The notes beneath the pieces were generated by a model. It was not told the DNA's origin. It worked only from the letters and a program-made list of their open reading frames with translations, and did not search any database. Source: Amblyomma americanum (Eukaryota > Arthropoda > Arachnida > Ixodida > Ixodidae). Taken from it: a DNA stretch of 64,000 nucleotides. A program made the position numbers and the translations under genes. Where the stretch lies: contig NC_135500.1 in assembly GCF_052857255.1 (NCBI RefSeq), positions 164,892,683-164,956,682 of the forward strand, read 5' to 3'. Position 1 is the first letter of the stretch, and every line of letters begins with the position of its first letter. Positions 1 to 10,499 of this stretch are shown one piece after another.

Positions 1-133
1 CAAAGCTTTGTTATTCTGTATTTAATATGCTTACTCTCTGCAGTGAGGCTTTTGCTGAAACTCTGGAAAGATGACCCTGTTGCATTTCTTCATGCTGTTT
101 CTTCTTCCTCATTGCCGTTATTACTTTTTTCAG

Positions 134-3100
134 AACATAACTTGTGCTCCAGACCCTTGCCTTCTTGACATTGGTGGCTACATTGTCGGCGCTACCAGCG
201 TAGATGTCCTCATGCACCTGGGCAGAGAAGAGATATCTTTGTAAGTTGTGCCATATAGTTAAGGCTTACTATACACAGTTATACTATGTATACATAGTTG
301 GTACTGGAAGGAATATTACTTATACTCGTCACGGTGGCTCAGTGGTGAGAGCGTTCGGCTGCTGAGCAAGGATGCAGGATCAAAGTCTGGCCGCAGTGGC
401 TATGTTTCGATATGGTGAAACGCTTAAGACGCATGTGTGTCAGGGCAAGGGCACGTTAACCTTTAAAATTAAGTTTGCGATATATATTGTTTGCACACTG
501 TGTACTCATTACTACTTGGAGCTTGCATGCAAAGTTTGATGTCAAAGTTTGATTTTCTCAGCAGCCATTGCTTTCTGAACAAAATGTTTGGCATCACTGT
601 GAGGAAGGTGTGTGAAGAAAATAGGGGCACGAATGTACGGTTGCCAGCCAGTGTTCTACAGCTCCTTGGTTTTCATTTTCTGACAATTTTTGCAAGTAAA
701 ATAAAAAGACATTTGTTGGATGAGAAATTGTCTATTGTCCCTGGCCCGTCAAATTAGTTCAAGGCCTTTGAGTTGGTTATTTACTAGGGGCGTGTGAATA
801 TTCGATAATTTCTGACGTTTGGTCGAATAGTAAAGTATTTGGTATTCAAATTGATGAATCTTCGGCATTTGAAGTCTCAAAGTATTTGACTCGAGCGAAT
901 AACGTTTGTGGAACACTTGTTTTGAGTGTTTTCGGTTCGGTGTAATTCCTCAGAGATGCTATTGTGGCATGCAAACAGCCAAAGCCCTGACTCCATGGAC
1001 ACCTGCCATGCATATGCACCACGTGCCTGCGCATCCGTACGTATGCCGGGGTCGGTCTGCACATGCGCATGGCAGCAGATGCGAGCAGGCTTCAGTGCAG
1101 CGCCCACATCTGCACCTGCCAGGTGTCTGCGCTCGTGTTACCCACATCAAGTGGAAGACGCGTGGCTCCCTCATCTTCCACGGGACGAGTCTGAGTTGAC
1201 TGTAGCTGCTGCAACAGTCAACAGTCAGTTGCTGCAGCTGCCCTTTTCTGCGTGAAATTTGCTAATCAAGCGAGATGGTATGAGCACCAAAGGGGAACTA
1301 GCATGAGACACATGGAGATGGGCATTGGGCGCACGGTACGCCTAACGTTGTCCATGGAGTCACTGCTAAAACGCAACAGCTGCGCAACGGCGCAGTTGCA
1401 GTCAAGAGCAGCAGTTGGAGGTCCCGTAATAGGTCTCACATCCCACAAAGACACTGCACGTTGGTCAACTCCCTCAATTTCCGATGGCCATTTTGCAGAA
1501 AGTTAGCACAGCTTCACTGTACTCTCTCTTTTCATTTAATGGCCCTGTGTGTTAGAAAAAAACTTGATTTTAAAAATTCTTATTGTGCCGTTCAATCTTT
1601 CTTGTGTGGCAGAAGTATTTGAACCTATATTTACACAACTCGGAGCAGCTGCACAAAATGGACACAATACCCATTTTTTTGAATTTGGAACATACCAGTT
1701 TCTCACATTTTATCAGCATTGAGAAATTTTTGGTGCTACTAGTATTAGCTTTTGAATGTGGGTGCATTGTTAACCTAATATGGAGGTAATAATTCTTTAC
1801 TTAGATTCCTTCATAATTTGGGCATTGAAGCATTAAAAGAAACCTAGGAACTTGAAATTATTCCAGAGCGCTGTACTACACTGCCTGTTTCTCTCTTCCT
1901 TTTTCCACTCCCTTCATCCTTTCCCTCATGGTCTTTTTCAGGTGTCTACTGAGACAGTTACTGCACCTTCCCTTTCCTCATAACCAGTTAATATTATTAT
2001 TATGTTGAAATTATACTTTGTGTTAGGTTTTAACTAGGGGACCCCTTTCTTCTTTCACTCCCTGCTTTATCCCTTCCCTTACAGCACAGTTCAGGTGTCC
2101 CCCCATATGTGAGACAGATACTGGGCCATTTCTTTTCCTCAAAAAACCAATTTACCAATTTTTGGCTTTCTACTGGGAGCTGAGTAGCAGTTTCCAAGAG
2201 TTGTTGCAACTGACAAGTTGCAGGTTTGGACTGTTTTTCAGGTGCTCTAAGTGGATACTCGAGAAAAAGCCTCCCCTTAATTCAGATTCCGCATTCATAT
2301 TGAACAAATCTTCAGTCTGCTTTGAATTCGAATCATCGATGGTCGACTATACTAGTAATGGCTGTGTTTACTTTCTCGGATGAAATGTCTGTGCTGCAAC
2401 CATTAATGACGAGAGTTTGGAATAGTAATTATTCTTGCACTTCCTTCGCATGAGATATGTATGTTTGAAATCCTGTTCATGTTACGGTGTTCACTTTTCA
2501 GCTCTCCAAAGTTGACTGACCGGCTGTCTCGTCTCGCAAAGCACGTCCTAACCCATCACAGGTGAGAAAGCTTTAATGATTTGGAATGAGGAGTTGGCGA
2601 ACTAAACCAGTCAGATGATTAATTTTATGATTATGAGTTGGGCGTCTGTTTGCTGTGTGCTTTATAGCCTCATTTATTCATGGGTGAATACATGCATTGT
2701 TTAGTCTAACTAGACATGACTAGAAGCTGTGGATTATATTTCTTTTTAGGATAGCTGTTTAATTTTGTTGAGGCAGTAGTTCTCGTGTGGCTGTCTACAA
2801 AAGGATAGGATTTGCTGACCGCTACTCTTTGAAAATTTAGAATGTCGAATTGCATATTCTCTTATTTGATCATTCAAATGAACCAAACAGTGTACATGTC
2901 AAAATCAATTGATTGTGTGCTCAACTTTTTGAATATTTACAGATTACATGCATGAAGTTTGAATAAGGCCCACTGTATTTTTCTTCTATAACTGTCCCAA
3001 ACAGGCTGACACTGATGCCGCGTACCATCTTGCTGCGATCAATATGTGCAGGATGAAGGGTTCAGTGCCACGATGCAGTCCATCTTTGTGGCAGCGTTCA

Positions 3101-6100
3101 TATATAATGCTCATACATGGCCTATAAGACTGGATAGTGCGGCAGGGCTCAGGCAAGTTTAGCAAACCCTGTCTCGATGTCCGATCTCGGAGGCCATGGC
3201 TCATACGTAGCTGTCACCCGCCGCGTGTCTTCGATTGTGGTTCTAATTCATTCTCTTTTGTCATCAATAGCCAAAGGTAAATTTCCTGTACGTATAACTT
3301 GAGGGCCATGGCATTGATATACTGACTTCGTGTTGCGACCCCTTAGTGGAGATTAGTGTTGTGTCTTTTAACAGCTTTAGCGTTAACTCCATTAGTTATA
3401 GGCCCGTCTAATGTGCGATGTCAGTGCACGTTAAAGAACCCCAGCAGGTCAAAATTTCCAGAGCCCTCAACTGAGGCGTCCCTCATAGCCTGGGTCGCTT
3501 TGGGACTTTAAACCTCCATAAACCATAAACCAGTTACAGCCCCATACCCCAGCGCCACCGCTGGTGCTTCAGTGTTTTGCATCATTGCTCATTTGTACGA
3601 ATATTCACACAAGTGGCAAATATTAGCGCAAATATCTGATTCGTATTCTTCTATTCATATTCAATCCGGTTTGGAAAAAGCACTATTCGCACACCCCTAC
3701 AAATGAATGGTATGAATTGTACATGAGTTCGTGAAGCCAGGTTTAGTAAGTTTGAGGTCTAGCCATTTACATACTAATACAGTTTGACACAGTAAATGTG
3801 TCCAGTCACTTTTGCATAGGACACGAAAAGTCTTTCAAGTTTGCACAGCATTCATTTCCGAAGCTTGGATGCATGGTGTGCTATAACTGTGGATTGGCTC
3901 AGTGATTATCAATTGTTAAAAAAACTCGCAGCACATTTACCAGGCAGTAATGCGAGTGTCCAGCTCTAGATTGTGCAGGGGAAGGCAGGAATTTTAAAAA
4001 ATGGGGTTTAGTTTGAGAAAGGTTTTGTTTTGGGACATGGCGATGGTTCGTCTGGGCGGGTGGCTCTTGCGAGTGTGGGGAAGAGAATCTGTTTGTCTGT
4101 GGATAACCACCATAAAACCAGCATAAGAGCTAATAACAGCTAATGGTGTAAAAAGAAAGAAAGAAACAACACGAAGTTTTAAGACTGCGGCTGGAAATGC
4201 CTCAAAACCAACTGGAACTTTCATGTTCTCAGTCTGTTTTATATCTCCAGTTCCAGTTGCTTCTTGAATTGTGGGTGACATTATTCAGCATGCATAGTAA
4301 CGAGAACGTTCCCCTAAGTTCGAGTCACTTGTTTCTCACACAGCTTTTACCCGCTGTACCCTCCATCCGAGGACATCAATGCCGACCTGTCTCACCTCGA
4401 TGACAGCGGCCGTCTGACCATGACTCCACACCTTCTCGTGCTACCTTCCGACCTCCGGGGCTTTGTCAAGGTAAGTATGAAAAGTAGAGCCCTCGATGCA
4501 ATCTTCATAAAAACTGTGAAGCTGCTACTTACTGTGCGTCATGTGTGTCAGGCTGCTAGCATCGAGATTGTATGCTGCAGAGAAAGCTGCCCGCCTTGGC
4601 GATCCCAAGCCTTGGAAGTTATCAACTGATAATGTTGTCAACTAACACAACTGACAAGGATTGTAAATACTCTCAAACTCCATACCTCTGTCACATTTCT
4701 TTTTTTACTCTCTCTGACATCCATCCGCTGCTCCAAAAGCTGTAACTATGAAAATTCCACTAAGCAGAGAAAACATATTTCTGCCTGTTGATATTGTATT
4801 GTATACAGTAAAATGTCCTTAAGTACCTTGTGGGACCATGAAAAAAAGTGGCAGTACACCCTAACCGAAAACAGCTGAAATAAATCCACTGACCTGGCAA
4901 AGGATGATACATGAGGTATTCCGTGGAGGAAGGAGCACACAAAGCTTTTATTCGTGTAAGACTACAGAAATCCGTTCAATAAGTCAACTGTTGAGGTGGC
5001 CTCACAGCTACTAGTGCACCCTCAAAAGCACTTAAACTAAGTCCAAACTGCTTTGTAAGGCTCCATATCTGGGCACACAGGCAAAGCACGTTTAGCTTGC
5101 ACGCAGTTTCGCCAACAGTTGGGCCTAGGCTGTCTATTGCTTCCTTGCTGGAATCGCTTGCACTGGATGATGTTTTGCCATTGATAGAGGCAAGAATGTT
5201 ACTATACGACCAAGCAGGAGAAGTCTCAATTGCACTGTCTATGTCTTCAAACTTGCAAAAGGGGAGTTTCCACAGTGCCTTCCCGCTGCAAAACTCCTGT
5301 GAAGAGCCCTTCACAGGCGGCGTTGTTGGCAGTGGTCAATACTTGGAGCTTCGCTTTGATGCTAAAATGCGTTGGGTAGTGATGCCACTTGGCAAGCACC
5401 CGATGCATGATACCATCAATAATGCAACAATGCAGTGAAGTGGGCCCAAATCACAGCTATGTAATGACATTGGTCAGCCAGCAATGTAGCTGTGGCGGCT
5501 ACGGCTCATGGAGGAAAATGAAAGCTTGCTGGGGCCAGCTTAAATTGGAGGGCAACCAGGGCAAATGTGTTCCAGATAGGCCCAAATCACATGACAATAA
5601 ATGACGGCCATGGCGATGGGCACGTGCTTGCAGCTCAGATCGTGACTCGGGCACCGGTGACGGAGAAGCGGGTGCTGTCTCCGAGCGTGTCAGCAGCTGC
5701 AGGGGCACTCATCGCATGTGCGCTGTACAAGTATCAACGAGCCGCCGTGATATAGAAGTTAGGAGTAGCATTGAAGTTACTTTGCAGTTGCGCAGCATAG
5801 TTCATGCCTGCTTTACAAGATACCCCTTCAGCCTCGTATTCAATGATAGGTATGTGCTAACCGAGACGTTCGTGATATGCCACTAAGCCAGGCACCAAAT
5901 GTATCTGGTTCAATGGAAGCCGAGTTGGGGATTTCATGCAACTGTGTCCTAAGAGGAAGAGCCGTTTAAGCGAGTAAGCCATAATGACGTTTCATTGTAC
6001 ATTGTGCTGCCTTCATTATGGTCACAGTGACAGCAATCAACATTTGCTCAATTCAAGCTTTCAAGCTTTTGAAACCTGTTAGCCGATTATTGCAGGAATT

Positions 6101-9100
6101 GATCCAGTCTTTTGTAGCAACATACCTCCTATGTGGTCCTTTTTTTCGGCACTTAAAGAAAGCCTGTGAAATATGAAAAAAAAAAAAAACTACATGACAG
6201 AGCTCATACGCTACTATATTCCAGTGCTCCCAACCGTGTTTTGAATGAACGAAACATGCGTGTTGAGCGTGCCCAAGTGAGCAGTTGCCGCTCAGTTCGA
6301 TAGGCTGCAAAATGATAATAATAGTAATAATACTAATAATAATAATAATAAAAAGGATGCTACTTTGAAATTTGCGAATTCACTGCTTTCCCTTCCTTTT
6401 TTGTTTTGTCTATGCAATGGCCCGATAGAAGCTCCATCTGAGTTGGCAGTCAGTGGCCTGCTTCTCTCTTATTGCAGATCACAGCGCGAGGTTTCCATGT
6501 TCAGGAACAATGTGCTGACGCACTTTCAAGACTATGCTAGGAGTGGCATCGGCCACTCACTTCGAGGAGGTTAAAGGGACACTGAGGAGAAATTGAAGTT
6601 GGCTTGTATCGATAGAATACCAGCTCCCAATCACAAAAACGCCACTCTTACTGAAAACAAAGCTCTTGTAAGGTAGAAAATAGCAAGAACCAAAATACAG
6701 GTATCGCCGCCACAGGCCAATCTCGCAAGTACAAGCGTGGTGACACCATAGGACAAGAGGCTCCACCTTGGAGGAATTTTCCTTCCTACATGGATGCATG
6801 AATCTCTGAGGCTGACAAAGGACGGTTGCGCGGTTCAATATTGAAGTAAGTTTTGTTTTAAAACCGATAGTGCACTTTTGTCACACAAGGAAGGCAGACA
6901 AAAGACAACCTGAATATTGGAAGCAAAGAAAACCGATGCTTGGCGGCGCCATAGGCGGCCAGGAGAGTTTCGGTTTGTTATGGCGCTTCGCGTCTATGAG
7001 CTTAGCGTGCCCCGTGGTTTTGTTTTTGACGCGCCTCGATTTACAAGCGCCGAACAGCAGAGGAACTCCAAGTGCCGCTTCAAGTGCTAGTTAACCTTTG
7101 GAGGAGCCTGTTAAGCCTTGTCAGATGATCGCCACGGTCGATGAAAAACTATGATGGCACGACGGTCGGTGATAGTACAAGGCAGCACTTGTGTATTGGC
7201 ACGCTCGCCCGGCGAAACATTCCCGGCTGTGCCAGTCAACTTCAAACTAACGGAAATCGTTTATTAGGGACGGGAGACAAGGTAGAAGGCAGTTCAGAAA
7301 AATTGCTGATGGCCTAGCTCTGTTAGGCCAGGATATACCTAGCGAAAGCGTAGAGATTTCTGCATCCGAAGAGTGCATTCATTAGATGCGCCTTCATTGG
7401 TGGTTGCAACTTGAGCCGTCGTGGCGGAATGGTAGCGTCTCCGCCTCAAACGCCAAAGGCCCTGGTTCGATTCTGAACCTTGGCACAGGATTTCTTTTTT
7501 TATTAGTGAGTGGGTTGGGGGTTTCAGTGGCTCCCATAGATGCCGCCACCGAATACGTTGGTTAGCGATTAAGCGCAGGCTCTGTTAAGGCGCGTTTATG
7601 CTCCGGCGTAACGCGCACGCGCTGCACGGCAACGTCATGTCGGCCAAATTGACCGCCGACGCGTTCGGCGGCTTCGGCGCACTCTGACCCCACTGGCGGG
7701 GAGACTTAGAGCATGTCTCTATTTCGCGCAGAGTGCACCAGCCGCCGCTGGCCCGGCCAGACTGATTCGGCTCCGCGGCGAGGTGCGCGTTGTGTTGTAA
7801 TTCAATAGCTGCGGCAGTTGGGCGGAGCTGTTCTTTTCGAGCTCGGCTAATTTAATCCATTCATAGTACATATCTAAAGGTACATGCAAGTGGGCGAGGG
7901 AGCCCGATCCAGTGGACCCGTTGGACCTAGCGGAAACCGTTGAAGCGTCGTGCGCCGGCTTTAGTTTCAAGCCGCCAACTTTAAACGAGACCGCTCTTGA
8001 GCACCCATCCGTTTTTTGTGGCAAGAAAATAAATAAATAACTTGGCCCTTGCAACCGTGGGAGACCTCGACGCCGCCTGCTGCGCCGTGCAACCGCGTCG
8101 TTCAAGGAATCACAATCCGTTGGCTCCAAAGCCCCGGCCAGCCTCCGATGGGCGCAAGGCGCCGACCTTGTCCTGGCCCCTCGCGACTCCCCGCACTGGG
8201 GTTATGATATTTAGTTTGCAACGGCTGCTCATTGAGGAAGGCGGAACGACCCACCGGCGCCTAACCTAATCCTACTCTCTCAAAAGCATCGCACGCTCTG
8301 TGGGGCTGAGGTTGCTGAAATGCAGGCTGGAGTTTTTGCGAGAACTACGTCGTCGGGTTTGGGAACGGGATCCATCGTAACGCTGGCAAGACGCCGGTGC
8401 AAACGTAAATGAAGCAACGGTAGCGACCCCCGATAGATGCCTTCAACGTGAGGCGGCGGTAGCTTTCATTTCGGCAGCTGCTAGACCGCACCGCTAGCTG
8501 CCAGAAATCACGGAGTTCTCGTTTACGTCATGTTTCACGTCACTCCGTCCTGTGACATCATAAGAGTTCTCCGTGACGTCATAAGATTTCTTGAGTTTGA
8601 ATCGGAGCGGCGGGAAAAACTTTTTAAACTTCGAATCCAAATTTCTTTGAAATAAATGCATCTTTCGCTCCCGGACAAGCGGCAACAAAGCCATAAAATG
8701 CCGAACTATCAGATTTTGCTAATAAAAAAAATTTGATAAGGTTCTCCTCAGTGTCCCTTTAACACGCACGCTTCGTTCACTCACGACGTGCTTGGCAGCA
8801 CTAAAATATGGTAGTGCGAGTGTGCAATCACTTTTTTTTCATATTTTGCTGGCTTTTTTTAATGCTGGAAAAATGACCACGCAGAAGATACATCGCTACA
8901 AAAAATATATCAGTTGTTTCGCAACACCTTTACAACATAACGAAATGCACGTGGTCCTAAAGTGAATATTAAAATCTGTGCATAATTAATTTAGGCTAAT
9001 TAATTAGGCTTTTAAAAAATAATCTGAGCAACGGCACACGACGGGAAACAATATGCCGTTGGTTTCACCCAGCTACAATGTGCCACTTTTTTTCCCTTCA

Positions 9101-9489
9101 TTCAAGTTACTTGAAACGCTCTGTCTATATAAGTACCTAGTGTCTGTGGAGATTAATTTGGTATTCCATCTTTTCACCATTTATATTTGTGCGGTGAACA
9201 CTTGCTAGCCTGGCGGCATTGCTTACCTTGAAGCTTTTCTTTTTTTATGACCGTTTGAATATAAGAAAAGCAATGAAAGACCCAATTTGGCAGAGCATGA
9301 AGCCAATCACGTGTGACCTTCCTCTCATTCTTTCAGGACGTGGAAGGCTGCATCTGCGTTAACCCCGAGCACCTGACAAAAGGTGTTGTAGGTGGTTGCT
9401 TTGCCCGTATCCTGGTGCAACCAGTTGACCAAGAGGCATACACGGGAAGCATGGCAGCAAAGACGACGGTGGAAGTGGTTCGGATATGA
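134..9489 (+). CDS. POLA2: DNA polymerase alpha subunit B, C-terminal four exons (5' part outside window)
   Basis: This is the non-catalytic B subunit of the nuclear DNA polymerase alpha-primase complex, which starts DNA synthesis at origins and on Okazaki fragments. Exons are 134-240, 2502-2561, 4344-4470 and 9337-9489, and the stop is TGA at 9487-9489. All introns are GT-AG. Exon phases agree: exon 134 leaves two bases, exon 2502 leaves two, and exon 4344 ends on a codon. The joined C-terminus carries segments known from the family: GATSVDVLMHLG, the aromatic FYPLYPP turn, TPHLLVLPSDLRGFVKD and CVNPEHLTKG, ending in VEVVRI. These belong to the inactivated calcineurin-like phosphoesterase fold of B subunits. 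The visible part encodes 148 residues, about a quarter of a usual 600-residue protein. The 4.9 kb last intron is filled with transposon remnants. I see no frameshift. The gene converges on HEXD. Confidence 0.95.
330..470 (+). repeat. degenerate tRNA-headed SINE in POLA2 intron
   Basis: The stretch begins CACGGTGGCTCAGTGG, matching the polymerase III A box of the SINE head seen complete at 58276, and continues with a diverged B-box region and a trace of the GCACGTTAA body motif near 450. It is diverged and lacks a recognisable tail. It lies 90 bases after the exon ending at 240. Confidence 0.6.
785..1500. repeat. intronic repeat beginning with a GTGTGAATATTCG terminus
   Basis: The sequence TAGGGGCGTGTGAATATTCG starts at about 785. 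An inverse match, ATTCGCACACCCCTAC, ends a repeat at about 3701. These ends define a short-terminal-repeat family with further traces near 19285 and 30335. The GC-richer stretch at 950-1250 has overlapping short frames on both strands but no splice or homology support. The right boundary of this piece is not resolved. Confidence 0.35.
1878..2003 (+). repeat. SINE 3' tail fragment (type B tail)
   Basis: This carries the module TTCAGGTGTC..GAGACAG..ACTGC..CCTTTCCTCATAACCAGTTAATATTATTATT, the same 3' tail as the complete SINE at 58276, preceded by the C/T-rich CTTCATCCTTTCCCT stretch. The head is absent, so the copy is 5'-truncated. Confidence 0.6.
2035..2160 (+). repeat. second SINE 3' tail fragment (type B tail)
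   Basis: A second copy of the type B tail lies about 30 bases after the first. It has CACTCCCTGCTTTATCCCTT, then TTCAGGTGTCC, GAGACAGATACTGGGCCATT and an A-rich end. Two tails side by side suggest repeated insertion or a local duplication. Confidence 0.6.
2985..3705 (+). repeat. interspersed repeat, inverted relative to the copy at 29637-30340
   Basis: Four short blocks match the reverse complement of the HEXD-intron copy in the same order: around GCCATGGCTCATACGTAGCT (3190s), ACCCCTTAGTGGAGATTAGT (3340-3360), AACTCCATTAGTTATAG (3385-3401) and the CACCGCTGGTGCTTCAGTG block (3555-3575). The 3' terminus is ATTCGCACACCCCTAC at about 3686-3701. A SINE (3402-3531) sits inside this copy and is absent from the other. 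Confidence 0.5.
3402..3531 (+). repeat. 5'-truncated SINE (type A tail) with an 8 bp target duplication
   Basis: The body motif GATGTCAGTGCACGTTAAAG is followed by the type A tail, CGCTTTGGGACTTTAAACC..CATAAACC. It is flanked by AGTTATAG (3394-3401) and AGTTACAG (3532-3539), and interrupts a repeat that is continuous in the copy near 29780. This defines both the insertion and its boundaries. Confidence 0.75.
4806..5997. mobile_element. TA-flanked inverted-repeat DNA transposon remnant, pogo/Tigger-like
   Basis: The left end is CAGTAAAATGTCCTTA (from 4806) and the right end, read inward on the other strand, is CAATGAAACGTCATTA (from 5997). Twelve of 16 positions agree, and both ends are flanked by TA. 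CAGT-type ends with TA flanks are typical of pogo/Tigger elements. A minus-strand open stretch, 5314-4976 (112 codons), is Ser/Asp-rich with SSKEAIDSLG, a composition seen in pogo-type transposase tails, but no DDE catalytic motif is visible. The element is shorter than an autonomous one and probably internally deleted. The family name is inference. Confidence 0.4.
6309..6353. repeat. (AAT)n-type microsatellite
   Basis: An imperfect AAT/ATA trinucleotide run in the last POLA2 intron. Confidence 0.85.
6571..8762. mobile_element. 2.2 kb TTAA-flanked element with short inverted termini
   Basis: The left end at 6571 reads TTAAAGGGACACTGAGGAGA and the right end at 8762 is its exact reverse complement, so both termini include TTAA. 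Inside are unrelated blocks, a tRNA-like SINE head at 7414-7500 and a GC-rich stretch (7600-8500) with short frames only. No transposase is recognisable, so it is a non-autonomous or composite element. TTAA duplication is the habit of piggyBac-type transposases, but these termini do not begin with the usual CCC. It lies in the last POLA2 intron. Confidence 0.6.
7414..7505 (+). repeat. tRNA-like SINE head, second family
   Basis: GCCGTCGTGGCGGAATGGTA resembles an A box and GGTTCGATTCT a B box, followed by a T-rich run near 7490. A close relative lies at 56423-56515. The acceptor ends do not pair, so it is not a functional tRNA. It differs from the CGCGGTGGCTCAGTGG head used by the other SINEs here. 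Confidence 0.55.
8763..9336. other. intron remainder, no feature seen
   Basis: AT-rich intron sequence between the TTAA element and the last POLA2 exon. It has poly-T runs and short frames only. The polypyrimidine tract and CAG acceptor for the last exon end at 9336. Confidence 0.6.
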
Positions 9490-9775
9490 AGCTCCTATTG
9501 GTTTATTCCCCTCTCAAAACATGTTTTACAAACGATTTTGAAAAAAAAAAACTGCTTTTGCACATAGTTTGTGTATTTTGGTACAGAACACGTGGTCACA
9601 TCACTAGATCAGCAGCAGCTTTAAGAAGCATGCAATCAGTGGGACAGAAATAAGCAAAGAGAAGGGAATAAGTTTTTTTGTGCTGTTTGCAATAGGTGAT
9701 TCTTGTAGACTTCCTCTGTCTTGCATTTTACTGGATTAGGTTACATTAATAAAGTAAGATTGTTAATTCCACTCG
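9490..9775 (+). promoter_or_regulatory. POLA2 3' UTR with poly(A) signal
   Basis: The sequence after the POLA2 stop is AT-rich and has no open frame. A canonical AATAAA hexamer lies at 9748-9753, followed by T/G-rich sequence, so the transcript probably ends near 9770-9780 with a UTR of about 280 bases. The hexamer is seen directly; its use is inferred. Confidence 0.6.
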
Positions 9776-10351
9776 CAATCATATTTTCTTGCTTTCTCTA
9801 TTACCACACATACTGCTCGAAACCTCGTCTCAGTCTGCTGAAATCGCCACTTCGTCTGCACTGATTGCATGTGAACCAGATATTGTACTATAGCAGGACA
9901 CAACTTAAAAAAAAACAGCAGTTGCTAACACTTGGCCACGGTCCACGACGTCTTGTATTACTCCGCTAGCCAATCACAGCAGTAAACAAAATCGGCTTTT
10001 AATGTTTGACTTTATTAAACGAGGCAGGTATCAAAATCCTAGAGCTTTTAATTTTTCTTCTGATTAGTTTTTGTTTAGGTAACGAGAAAAGTTTTAACTA
10101 CAGACTACTTTTTTTTGTCATGGAAGAGTTCTGTGCGGAGGTCCAGAATGTGGGCGGAGCTTCACTGCAGAGTTAAGTTGTATCCGACTATAGTTCAAAG
10201 CGTATGCTACCAGACAGAAGCAGGAATCAAAAGATTTGGCAATGTAGAAGATATGAAGCTTGATAGTAACCAATTTTCAACTGCCAATCTTAAATGGTGC
10301 TTTGGAGGCTCACATTTGCAACATGTGGCCTGTATACACTATCATGGACAA

Positions 10352-10497
10352 AAGTAACCGGCCCCCTCCAAGTTCTGAACCATGCCACACTGCATACGGG
10401 CGCCATGCGCCAATCTCGACACCAGGAGTGCATTGTCAGGAGGCACCCGAATGCAGTGTGGCATGGTTCGGGGAGTTGGTGGGGGGTCAGTTACTCT
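10352..10497. repeat. foldback (hairpin) element
   Basis: The left arm (10352-10395) contains GTAACCGGCCCCCT..GAACCATGCCACACTGCAT. The right arm (10451-10497) is its near reverse complement, with ATGCAGTGTGGCATGGTTC and GGGGGGTCAGTTAC. The arms are about 45 bases with a loop of about 55. It lies between POLA2 and HEXD and is consistent with a short foldback transposable element. Confidence 0.6.
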
Positions 10498-10499
10498 TG

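Noticed and set aside
7719..8129. A 136-codon minus-strand frame in the TTAA element
   Set aside because: Arg- and Ser-rich with no transposase motif; likely chance in a GC-rich block.
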